From positions 1-6,621 of the forward strand of contig WGEM01000064.1 of the NCBI GenBank assembly GCA_015492755.1: DNA of 6,621 bases, read 5' to 3'. The notes below the pieces were generated by a model that saw nothing but the letters and a program-made list of their open reading frames with translations, did not search any database and was not told where the DNA came from. Below are positions 1 through 5,989 of this stretch, in pieces. The position numbers were made by a program, and so were the translations under genes. The DNA is from Gemmatimonadota bacterium (GTDB taxonomy: Bacteria > Gemmatimonadota > Gemmatimonadetes > Longimicrobiales > Gaopeijiaceae). Positions within the stretch are counted from its first letter, which is position 1. Each line of letters starts with the position of its first letter.

Positions 1-99
1 CCTGGGCGCGGCGCCGGACGGAGATGTCCATCCCCGCCATCACCTTGATGCGGGAGAGCACCGCGCGGCGTACTCCCGCCGGCAGGTGGATGGCGCGGC
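1..99. repeat. Left arm of a perfect 99-bp inverted repeat
   Basis: This stretch is the exact reverse complement of 325-423; base i pairs with base 424-i. The match breaks at 100/324 (g opposite t) and the flanking bases are unrelated. The outer end coincides with base 1, so the arm could be longer than what is visible. Both arms carry the same gspE coding sequence, with residues such as AIHLPAG and SRIKVMAG, so it is a duplicated, inverted piece of one gene and not a transposon end. No target-site duplication or transposase is visible. Confidence 0.97.
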
Positions 100-324
100 G
101 GAGGAGCCCGTCGATGCGGTAGCGCACCCGCACCTCGTCGCCCGTCTCCTCCACGTGGATGTCGCTGGCGCCCTCCTCCACTGCGTCGCGGATGAGCCGA
201 TCCACCAGCCGCACCACCGGCGCCGCCCGCGTGGCGCGCTCCAGCTCGCTTCTGCCGCCGTCGTCCGCCGTCTGGAGCCCCGCCGGAAGCGCCCGCACGA
301 GATCGTCCAGCTCCACCCCGAAGT
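100..324. other. Inverted 225-bp spacer within gspE
   Basis: This is the unique segment between the two repeat arms. Read on the minus strand it encodes 75 codons of the GspE N2 region, including PVVRLVDRLIRD and ASDIHVE and ending in YRIDGLL. The length is a multiple of three. Turning the segment around in place joins its end to the plus-strand arm in frame (RIDGLL then RRAIHLPAG), which is the order expected of GspE/PilB proteins. The spacer is therefore inverted relative to the gene body. Confidence 0.85.
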
Positions 325-423
325 GCCGCGCCATCCACCTGCCGGCGGGAGTACGCCGCGCGGTGCTCTCCCGCATCAAGGTGATGGCGGGGATGGACAT
401 CTCCGTCCGGCGCCGCGCCCAGG
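325..423. repeat. Right arm of the 99-bp inverted repeat
   Basis: This is the reverse complement of 1-99 with no mismatch. This copy is continuous with the rest of the plus-strand gspE frame, so it is the copy in its proper downstream context. Upstream of it, in place of the expected gspE sequence, comes the reverse complement of that sequence (100-324). Confidence 0.97.
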
Positions 424-1439
424 ACGGCGGGATGCGCCTGGAGGTGGCGGGACGGCGGCTGGCCTTCCGGGTGAGCACCCTCCCGGTGAACGGCGGCGAG
501 AAGGCGGTGGTGCGCATCCTGGATCCCGATGCGGCGCCTCGCTCGCTGGACGGCCTGGGGCTCGGCGCACGCGACCTCGCCACCTTCCGGCGCCTTCTGG
601 CGCGCCGCGAAGGGGTGATCCTCGTGGCGGGGCCCACCGGCTCCGGGAAGAGCACCACCATCTTCGCCGCCCTCTCGGAACTGGACCGGGAGGTGCTGAA
701 CCTGGTGACGCTGGAGGACCCGGTGGAGTACCGTCTTCCCGGAGCCAACCAGATCCAGGTGGATCCGCGCGCCGGACTTGCCTTCGCCGACGCGCTGCGC
801 GCGGTGCTGCGCCAGGACCCCGACGTGGTGATGGTGGGGGAGATCCGGGACCGCGAGACCGCCGAGATCGCCATGGCTGCGGCGGTCACCGGGCACCTGG
901 TGCTCTCCACCATCCATACCACCGACGCCCCCGGCGCGGTGACGCGGCTGGTGAACATGGGCGTCCCCCCGTACCTGGTGGCCGGCGGGCTGGCGGGCGT
1001 GGTGGCCCAGCGCCTCGTGCGCCGCGTCTGCCCCATCTGCCGCGGGCACGGGTGCCGATCCTGCCCCGACGGGCACCGGGGGCGCACCGGAATCTTCCAG
1101 ATCCTGGCGCTCACCGACCCTCTCCGTGACGCCATCAGCCGCGGTGAGGGCACCGCCCGCATCCGCCACCTGGCCCGCGAGGCGGGGATGCGCTCCCTGG
1201 CGGCCGACGCTCGTCGTGCCCTGGCGGCGGGTCTCACCACGCCCCACGAGATCACACGGCTCCTGCAGGCTGCGGCGCTCAACTCTCGCCCCTGCCGGCG
1301 CTGCGAGGCCGCGGTGCCGCTGGACGCCCGGGCCTGCCCCGCCTGCGGCCGCCGTCAGGTTCGCGTCTGCCCCTGCGGCCGCACGCTGGAGGCCGGGTGG
1401 CGGTACTGTCCCGCGTGCGTGCGCCCGGTGGCGGGCTGA
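325..1439 (+). CDS. gspE: GspE/PilB-family secretion ATPase, core plus C-terminal zinc ribbons (5' part inverted)
   Basis: This is the cytoplasmic hexameric ATPase that powers a type II secretion system or type IV pilus. Recognisable gspE sequence starts at 325 (AIHLPAG, SRIKVMAGMDIS). The open frame formally reaches an ATG at 159, but 159-324 is antisense of the true N-terminus. Visible motifs are Walker A GPTGSGKST at 630-656, the VTLEDPVEYR Asp box, Walker B VVMVGEIRD at about 825-851, and the His box STIHTTDA. A metal-binding CxxC-x4-CxxC at 1029-1064 is followed by GRTGI. The C-terminus adds a non-standard tail at 1293-1418 with eight cysteines in pairs CRRC, CPAC, CPC and CPAC, read as a double zinc ribbon. 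Spliced to its displaced N2 part, the protein would be about 445 residues plus any N1 domain. Without other pilus or secretion genes nearby, GspE and PilB cannot be separated. The stop at 1437-1439 faces the convergent racemase gene. Confidence 0.9.
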
Positions 1440-1440
1440 G

Positions 1441-2544
1441 TCAGCGGAACTCGGCGCTGCGCACCGTGAGCACCTCCACCCGCTCCGTGTCCACCCGCAC
1501 CCCGATTCCCGGCCCGTCGGGGACCCGCATGAGGCCGTCTTCCACAACGAACTCCGGCTCCACGATGTCCCGCTCCCAGTACCGCCGACTTGCGGATATA
1601 TCGCCCGGTAGCGTGAAGTTGGGCAGCGACGCCAGCGCCACGTTGTACGCGCGCCCCACACCGGACTCCAGCATGCCACCGCACCATACCGGCAGACCGT
1701 GTGCCTGCATCATGTCGTGGATGCGCAGACTCTCGGCATATCCGCCTACCCGGCCGGGCTTGATGTTGATGACACGGCACGCACCCAGTTGCAGCGCCAG
1801 CTCCGTGTCGTGTGCCGACTTGATGGACTCGTCCAGGCAGACGGACGTCTCCAGCTCCGCCTGCAGTCGGGCGTGGTGGTGGATGTCGTCGTAGGCCAGG
1901 GGTTGCTCGATCATCATGAGCTTCAGGGGATCGAGCTCCTTGAGTCGCGACACGTCGTGCAGAGTATACGCGGAGTTGGCGTCCGCCATGAACGGGACGT
2001 CGGGGAATCGCGCGCGGAGTCCGGAGAGCATCTCCACGTCCCGCCCCGGCTTAATCTTGATCTTGATGCGGGCGTATCCGTCGGCGAGGTAGCCCGCCAC
2101 CGCCTCATGGAGCTCCTCGTCCGTGGGCTTGAGCCCCACGCTCACCCCCACCGGTACCGCCTCACGGACTCCCCCGAGCTTGCTCGCCAACGACACTCCC
2201 TCCGCCTCCGCCGCCAGCGCCCAGGCGCCCATCTCCACCGCCGCGCTCGCCATCCGGTGCCCCCGGATCCACCGCACCGGCTCCAGAACGTCCTCCGGGT
2301 CTTCGAACTCCCGGCCCACGATGCCGGGGAGGATGAAGTCGGTGAGGACGTGCCAGGCGGTATCGGTGGTCTCGTAGGCGTACGACGGGTCCTCCGCGGC
2401 CACGCACTCGCTCCACACCGTGAGCCCGTCGGCCTCCAGCGTCAGGAGAAGGATGCGCCGGTCCTGCTTCCCCCCGCTGCTGATCTCGAAGAACTCCTTC
2501 AGTCGCAGGGGGATCTCCCGCAACACCGCCCGTTCGATCTTCAT
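1441..2544 (-). CDS. menC: Enolase-superfamily OSBS / N-succinylamino acid racemase
   Basis: A 367-residue protein of the MenC/NSAR group. The capping domain covers about residues 1-130 and the barrel about 131-340. Catalytic features are in place: the KxK motif (K161, K163) in RIKIKIKPG, metal ligands D188 (MADANSAY), E213 (IEQPLAYDD) and D238 (CLDES), and the second catalytic lysine K262 in INIKPGRVGG. The GGMLESGVGRAYN stretch (289-301) and LPGDISAS are typical of the family. Family members convert SHCHC to o-succinylbenzoate in menaquinone synthesis, racemise N-succinyl amino acids, or do both. Here no other men gene is visible, while a GNAT protein and an M20 deacylase lie directly upstream, so the racemase role is favoured (inference). 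The ATG at 2544 fits the family N-terminus, with purine-rich GGAGAGAG upstream. It is the last gene of the operon, 40 bp after the GNAT gene. The symbol is the family symbol, not proof of the OSBS reaction. Confidence 0.92.
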   Translation of the reverse strand: MKIERAVLREIPLRLKEFFEISSGGKQDRRILLLTLEADGLTVWSECVAAEDPSYAYETTDTAWHVLTDFILPGIVGREFEDPEDVLEPVRWIRGHRMASAAVEMGAWALAAEAEGVSLASKLGGVREAVPVGVSVGLKPTDEELHEAVAGYLADGYARIKIKIKPGRDVEMLSGLRARFPDVPFMADANSAYTLHDVSRLKELDPLKLMMIEQPLAYDDIHHHARLQAELETSVCLDESIKSAHDTELALQLGACRVINIKPGRVGGYAESLRIHDMMQAHGLPVWCGGMLESGVGRAYNVALASLPNFTLPGDISASRRYWERDIVEPEFVVEDGLMRVPDGPGIGVRVDTERVEVLTVRSAEFR

Positions 2545-2555
2545 GCGATGCTCGT

Positions 2556-2563
2556 CTCTCTCC
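2556..2563 (-). promoter_or_regulatory. Purine-rich ribosome binding site for the racemase gene
   Basis: GGAGAGAG on the minus strand, 11 to 18 bases before the ATG at 2544, within the 40-bp gap after the GNAT stop. The spacing is slightly long, so a weaker pairing nearer the start (GACGAG) may contribute. Confidence 0.45.
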
Positions 2564-2584
2564 GGGTGTTCCGTGGAAGGGTGA

Positions 2585-3445
2585 TCACTCCACCTCGGGT
2601 GCGCGGCGGCGATCCGTCAGGAGGTATTCGGAGTGCGTGGGCAGGCGGAAGAACGCGCGCACCTCGTAGCCGCGGGCCAGGTACTCCGGAAGCACCGCGC
2701 GTGTGGCTTCCCTCCAGCGCCGGGCGCGCGGCATGTCCGCCGCCATGATGCCGACGATGTCCCGGGGGATCGCCACCCGCACCTGAGGGGTGTCCAGCTC
2801 CGGGTGGGGTTCGCCCGGCTCCACCTCCTCGGGGTGGGCCGCGGCGCCCTGGGCCACTTCCAGGGCCGCCGGCACGCCGTCCAGGAGGGCCGGGTCGGGA
2901 GGTGCGGCGCGGCCCTCCAGACGGGCGCGCACCCGCTCGCTGTCCAGGAGCCAGAGCGCGATGAAGCGGTCGGTGCCGATGCCCCGGTGCAGCGGGGAAT
3001 CGGTGGACTCCCCGTACATGTTCACCTCGTACTCGCGCACCACGATCCCCAGCTTGTTGAAGTTCAGATGGGCGTTGCGCGACTGGAGGGGATCGAAGGT
3101 CCAGTGCATCCGGCGCACGCCGATGCGCATGACTTCCTCACGCTGATACGCCTTGAGGCGCGTGCCCAGCCCCGAGTCGCGGACCTCGGGGCGCACCGCC
3201 AGCATGTCGGACCAGTGCACCAGTTCGCCGTGGCGCACCCCCGTCATCCCGAAGACGAAGCCCACGAGGCGGCCTGCGTCGTCGTACGCGCCGGCGGCCA
3301 CACCCCCCAGGATCTGTGACACCTTGAGAATGGCCGGAGAGACCCTCTCGCTGAAGCCCCGGCCCCACGTCTCCTCCTGGAGTTCCACACAGCGGCGGTA
3401 CTCCTCGATGGTGGAGAAGCGCCGGATGGTGTAGTCCCCGCTCAT
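2585..3445 (-). CDS. GNAT-family acyltransferase, probable amino acid N-succinyltransferase
   Basis: A 286-residue protein resembling the COG3375-type GNAT proteins often found beside N-succinylamino acid racemases. The GNAT fold occupies about residues 5-170. The acyl-CoA pyrophosphate loop is RDSGLG (89-94) after the strand ending MLAVRPEV, followed by helix LKAYQREEVM; conserved-looking segments include WTFDPLQSRNAHLNFNKLG (115-133). A variable Glu/Pro/Ala-rich linker (about 180-220) leads to a small C-terminal segment with VRVAIPRDI and ATRAVLPEYLARGYEV. The frame stays open to 3811, but the start is ATG 3445: it overlaps the upstream M20 stop as ATGA and has AGGAGG ten bases before it, and the protein upstream of it is not family-like. 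Likely reaction: N-succinylation of an amino acid from succinyl-CoA. That is inferred from operon context; the acyl donor cannot be read from the sequence. Confidence 0.9.
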   Translation of the reverse strand: MSGDYTIRRFSTIEEYRRCVELQEETWGRGFSERVSPAILKVSQILGGVAAGAYDDAGRLVGFVFGMTGVRHGELVHWSDMLAVRPEVRDSGLGTRLKAYQREEVMRIGVRRMHWTFDPLQSRNAHLNFNKLGIVVREYEVNMYGESTDSPLHRGIGTDRFIALWLLDSERVRARLEGRAAPPDPALLDGVPAALEVAQGAAAHPEEVEPGEPHPELDTPQVRVAIPRDIVGIMAADMPRARRWREATRAVLPEYLARGYEVRAFFRLPTHSEYLLTDRRRAPEVE

Positions 3446-4632
3446 CCCCTCCCCGCCTCCTCCGGCTCCGGCGGCTCCGGCGGCGCCATCAGGAGCTCCG
3501 CCACCAGCGCGGCCCGCTCCGGCATCCGGGCCACCACCACGTGCTCGTGCGTCGCGTGGGCGCCGTCGCCCACCGCACCCAGCCCGTCCAACGTCGCGGT
3601 GTAGAGGCTGGTGGTGTTCCCGTCGGAGCCGCCGCCCGACCTCTCTTCGTCCAGCGCGATCCCCAGCCGCTCCGCCGCCGTCCTGGCGGCATTCCAGAGG
3701 GCGCGGTTGCGCGGCGTGCGCTCCAGCGGCGGCACCTCCAGTCCTCCCTCCACCTCGATGCGCGTCCCGGCCACGGAGGGCCGGATCGCGCGGATCCGGG
3801 CGTCCACCCATTCGGCGTCGGCCAGGCGCTCCACCCGCACGTCCACCCAGGCTTCGGCGCGGGCGGCGATGACGTTGGGACGGGTCCCCCCCTCCACCAC
3901 ACCCACGTTCACCGTGAGTCCCCGCTCCAGATCGGTGAGGGCATGGAGCTCCTGAACCACGTGCGCCAGCTCCTCGGTGGCCGACGCGCCGGAGGTGGGA
4001 TCGAGCCCCGCGTGCGCCGCCTTCCCGTGCACGATGACGTGGTAGCGCGCCACCCCCTTCCGGGCCGTCTTCAGTCGGCCCTCCGGCCCCAGGGAGGGCT
4101 CCAGCACGAAGGCGCGGCGCACGCGGCGGGCGATGCGCGCCACCCAGGTGCGCGTCTCCGGACTCCCGATCTCCTCGTCGGAGTTGATGAACCAGACGGG
4201 TGTGAGCGGCGGCTCCAGCCCCAGGTGGCGCAGGGCGCGCAGCGCGAAGATCCCCTGCGCCAGCCCCGCCTTCATGTCGAAGGTACCCGGACCGCGGAGC
4301 GTCCCGTCCCGGAGCTCCACCGGCATGGTCTCCAGCGTCCCCACCGGCCAGACCGTATCGGAGTGCCCCAGGAGGAGCTGGGCGCCGCGCCGACGCGGGT
4401 GGTGGCGCGGGACCGCCCAGAGCGCCCCCCCGGTGCGGCAGCCGGAGATGTGGCGCACGCGGAAGCCCAGCGCCTCCAGCTCCGCGCGGAGCCGGTCCTG
4501 GACGGGGGCCTGCGTGGCCGCCACGTCGGAGGGGGACTCCAGGCGGGCCAGGTCGGCGGTGAGCGCCACCATCTCGTCGGTGGCCGCCCGGAGGTACGCC
4601 AGGACCGTGCGCGCTCGCGCTTCAGGATCCAT
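3442..4632 (-). CDS. M20-family metallopeptidase, carboxypeptidase G2-like, probable N-acyl amino acid deacylase
   Basis: A 396-residue zinc hydrolase of the M20/ArgE-CPG2 group, of normal length. The metal site is recognisable: H90 and D92 in GHSDTVWPVG, bridging D119 in GTFDMKAGL, general base E153 with ligand E154 in NSDEEIGS, E178 in VLEPSLG, and the last histidine H359 in GDGAHATHEH. The lid/dimerisation domain (about 190-300) has the usual GKAAHAGLDP histidine (H207). SGGGSDGN (332-339) is a conserved substrate-side loop. No signal peptide, so cytoplasmic. Its ATG at 4632 lies inside the end of glcF (11-bp overlap) with GGAG nine bases upstream, and its stop overlaps the GNAT start by four bases. 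In this context the probable job is to release free L-amino acid from the N-succinyl form; a glutamate carboxypeptidase activity is the alternative. The last 13 residues are a Pro/Glu-rich tail. Confidence 0.92.
   Translation of the reverse strand: MDPEARARTVLAYLRAATDEMVALTADLARLESPSDVAATQAPVQDRLRAELEALGFRVRHISGCRTGGALWAVPRHHPRRRGAQLLLGHSDTVWPVGTLETMPVELRDGTLRGPGTFDMKAGLAQGIFALRALRHLGLEPPLTPVWFINSDEEIGSPETRTWVARIARRVRRAFVLEPSLGPEGRLKTARKGVARYHVIVHGKAAHAGLDPTSGASATEELAHVVQELHALTDLERGLTVNVGVVEGGTRPNVIAARAEAWVDVRVERLADAEWVDARIRAIRPSVAGTRIEVEGGLEVPPLERTPRNRALWNAARTAAERLGIALDEERSGGGSDGNTTSLYTATLDGLGAVGDGAHATHEHVVVARMPERAALVAELLMAPPEPPEPEEAGRG
3456..3461 (-). promoter_or_regulatory. Ribosome binding site that fixes the GNAT start
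   Basis: The minus strand reads AGGAGG here, ten bases before the ATG at 3445. It lies inside the codons for the Pro/Glu tail of the M20 gene. Together with the ATGA overlap it decides the start at 3445 against the long upstream extension of the same frame. Confidence 0.7.
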
Positions 4633-5989
4633 GGTCCATTGCTCCGTACAACCCCGCTCGCCGGTAGCTCTCGTCCAGGAGCTCCACCGGGTGGAGCACC
4701 GGGGCGGGCGCGCCCTCCTGGAAGAGGAGCGCCCCGATCTGCATCATGCACCCGGGATTCGGGGTGGCCACCGCGTCGGCGCCGCAGCGCCGCACCGCCG
4801 CCGCCTTGTCCGCGCCGATGCGGCCTCCCAGCTCCGGGTGCGTGAGGCCGTAGATCCCGGCGCCGCCGCAGCACTCCTCCGCCCCCTCCACCACCCGCAC
4901 CTCCAGCTCCGGGACTGCCTCCAGCACCCTCAGCGGCGCCTCGCCCGCCCGCTGGGCGTGCAGGAGGTGGCACGGATGGTCGTACGCCACGGCCAGTGGA
5001 ACGGGAGCGCCGGTCCGCGGCCCCGCCTCCGCCAGCAACTCCGTGACGTCCCGCACGCGGGCGGCGAACGCCCGCGCACGTTCCTCCTCCGGGTGCCCCT
5101 CGAAGAGGACCCCGTACTCCTTCATGGCGGCGCCGCAGCCCGCCGCGTTCACCACCACGAAGGTCACCCCGGCGCGCTGGAACGCCGCCAGGTTGGCGCG
5201 CGCCAGTCGACGGGCCCGCTCCAGATCGCCGGCGTGGGCATGGAGCGCGCCGCAGCACTCCTGTCCGGGGACCTCCACCACGCGGTACCCGTTGGTCTCC
5301 AGCACCCGCACCGTGGCCTCGTTCACCCGGCGGTAGAGGCCTTCCTGCACGCAACCCGTCAGCACGGCAACCGTTCGCTGGCCGGTTTCTTTTGCCGACT
5401 GTGGTGGCGGATCAGATGCGGACGCTTCCTGGCGAGGCACATCCTCAGTGCCTCGCGTGGGCGCAGTATAGACGCTCCCCGCCCGCCTCGACGGCGCCGT
5501 GGCCGCCAGCATGGCCAGCCCCGTACGCACTGTCCGCAGCGGCCCCCACGGCGGAACGATGCGCGCGCCCAGCCGCGCCACGCCGGTGGCCCTCAGGACC
5601 CGACCCCCCGCCAGGAAGGCGCGGCGCCACGCGGCCGAGCCGAAGATCGCCAGGAGAAGGCGCGTGAGGAGGCCGGGGGGTCGGGCTTCCCGGATGGTCT
5701 CCCGTGCCACCTCCAGGAGCGCCCCGTACTCCACCCCCGACGGGCAGACGGGCTCGCACGCCCGGCAGCCCAGGCACCGGTCGATGTGGGTGACGAAGGC
5801 GGGAGCGTCGGGAGCCAGGCGCCCCTCCACCACCGCCCCCATGAGGTGGAGGCGCCCCCTGGGCGAGTCGTTCTCGTCGCCCAGTCTGCGGTAGGTGGGG
5901 CACGCGGAGAGGCAGAACCCGCAGTGCACACACGGCATGAGGCGATCCGCGTGGCGGGCCAGCTCGCCCGCCAGCGTGCGCGTCACCAT
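4622..5989 (-). CDS. glcF: Glycolate oxidase iron-sulfur subunit GlcF
   Basis: A 455-residue Fe-S electron-transfer subunit of a glycolate/2-hydroxyacid dehydrogenase. Two [4Fe-4S] ferredoxin motifs lie near the N-terminus: C20-x2-C23-x2-C26-x3-C30-P and C72-x2-C75-x2-C78-x3-C82-P, separated by the typical DSPRGR stretch. Two CCG (heterodisulfide-reductase-like) domains follow, with C213, C245-C246-G and C285, then C340, C373-C374-G and C414. Between the ferredoxin part and the first CCG domain sits a hydrophilic linker (about 165-205) that looks disordered and makes the protein longer than E. coli GlcF (about 407 residues). The start ATG at 5989 overlaps the glcE stop by seven bases with only a weak Shine-Dalgarno, pointing to translational coupling. 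Electrons probably pass from FAD in GlcD/GlcE through these clusters to the quinone pool. A related lactate-utilisation Fe-S protein is less likely given the adjoining GlcE. Confidence 0.95.
   Translation of the reverse strand: MVTRTLAGELARHADRLMPCVHCGFCLSACPTYRRLGDENDSPRGRLHLMGAVVEGRLAPDAPAFVTHIDRCLGCRACEPVCPSGVEYGALLEVARETIREARPPGLLTRLLLAIFGSAAWRRAFLAGGRVLRATGVARLGARIVPPWGPLRTVRTGLAMLAATAPSRRAGSVYTAPTRGTEDVPRQEASASDPPPQSAKETGQRTVAVLTGCVQEGLYRRVNEATVRVLETNGYRVVEVPGQECCGALHAHAGDLERARRLARANLAAFQRAGVTFVVVNAAGCGAAMKEYGVLFEGHPEEERARAFAARVRDVTELLAEAGPRTGAPVPLAVAYDHPCHLLHAQRAGEAPLRVLEAVPELEVRVVEGAEECCGGAGIYGLTHPELGGRIGADKAAAVRRCGADAVATPNPGCMMQIGALLFQEGAPAPVLHPVELLDESYRRAGLYGAMDHGS
4642..4645 (-). 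promoter_or_regulatory. Ribosome binding site for the M20 gene
   Basis: GGAG on the minus strand, nine bases before the ATG at 4632 and within the final glcF codons. An ATG seven bases further upstream is in the glcF frame and is not an alternative start. Confidence 0.55.
5432..5456 (-). repeat. Nine-bp-arm hairpin within the glcF linker
   Basis: Perfect inverted repeat: gcgaggcac at 5432-5440 and gtgcctcgc at 5448-5456, with a seven-base loop. It lies in the part of glcF that encodes the unconserved linker (around GTEDVPRQ). No T run follows on either strand, so it is not an intrinsic terminator. Confidence 0.6.

Larger units (their letters stand above)
1..334 (-). pseudogene. gspE: Displaced N2-domain fragment of the GspE ATPase
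   Basis: The minus strand is open from an ATG at 334-332 to the left edge, about 111 codons. The first 80 or so match the N2 domain of GspE/PilB ATPases, the part that packs on the ATPase core and helps build the hexamer: a PVVRLVDRLI helix, the hallmark GASDIHVE motif, then VRVRYRIDGLL. It continues through AIHLPAG and RIKVMAGMDIS, which is the repeat arm also present at 325-423. The ATG lies within the repeat arm and need not be a real start; in an intact gene an N1 domain may precede it. The piece has no ATPase core and cannot work alone. It is the missing upstream half of the plus-strand gene that begins at 325. Whether the break is biological or an assembly fold-back cannot be settled here. 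Confidence 0.8.

Noticed and set aside
159..324. N-terminal 56 codons of the plus-strand gspE frame from ATG 159
   Set aside because: This stretch is antisense to the genuine N2 domain on the minus strand, so it does not belong to the protein even though the frame is open.
1..423. Hairpin telomere or phage-type closed end
   Set aside because: A closed hairpin end would pair up to a small loop; here 225 bases between the arms are unpaired and both arms are gspE coding sequence.
86..1129. Long plus-strand frame of 347 codons overlapping gspE
   Set aside because: It has Arg/Pro/Gly-rich composition without family motifs and overlaps the true ATPase frame; it is a high-GC shadow frame.
1441..2544. 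Assignment as a dedicated menaquinone o-succinylbenzoate synthase
   Set aside because: The fold and motifs allow it, but no other men gene is in view and the GNAT and M20 neighbours fit the N-succinylamino acid racemase pathway better; kept as an alternative only.
3446..3811. Upstream extension of the GNAT frame to 3811
   Set aside because: The translated extension is low-complexity and overlaps the conserved M20 gene in another frame. ATG 3445 has an AGGAGG and the ATGA overlap.
5432..5456. Intrinsic terminator inside glcF
   Set aside because: The hairpin is not followed by a T run on either strand, and the reading frame continues through it.
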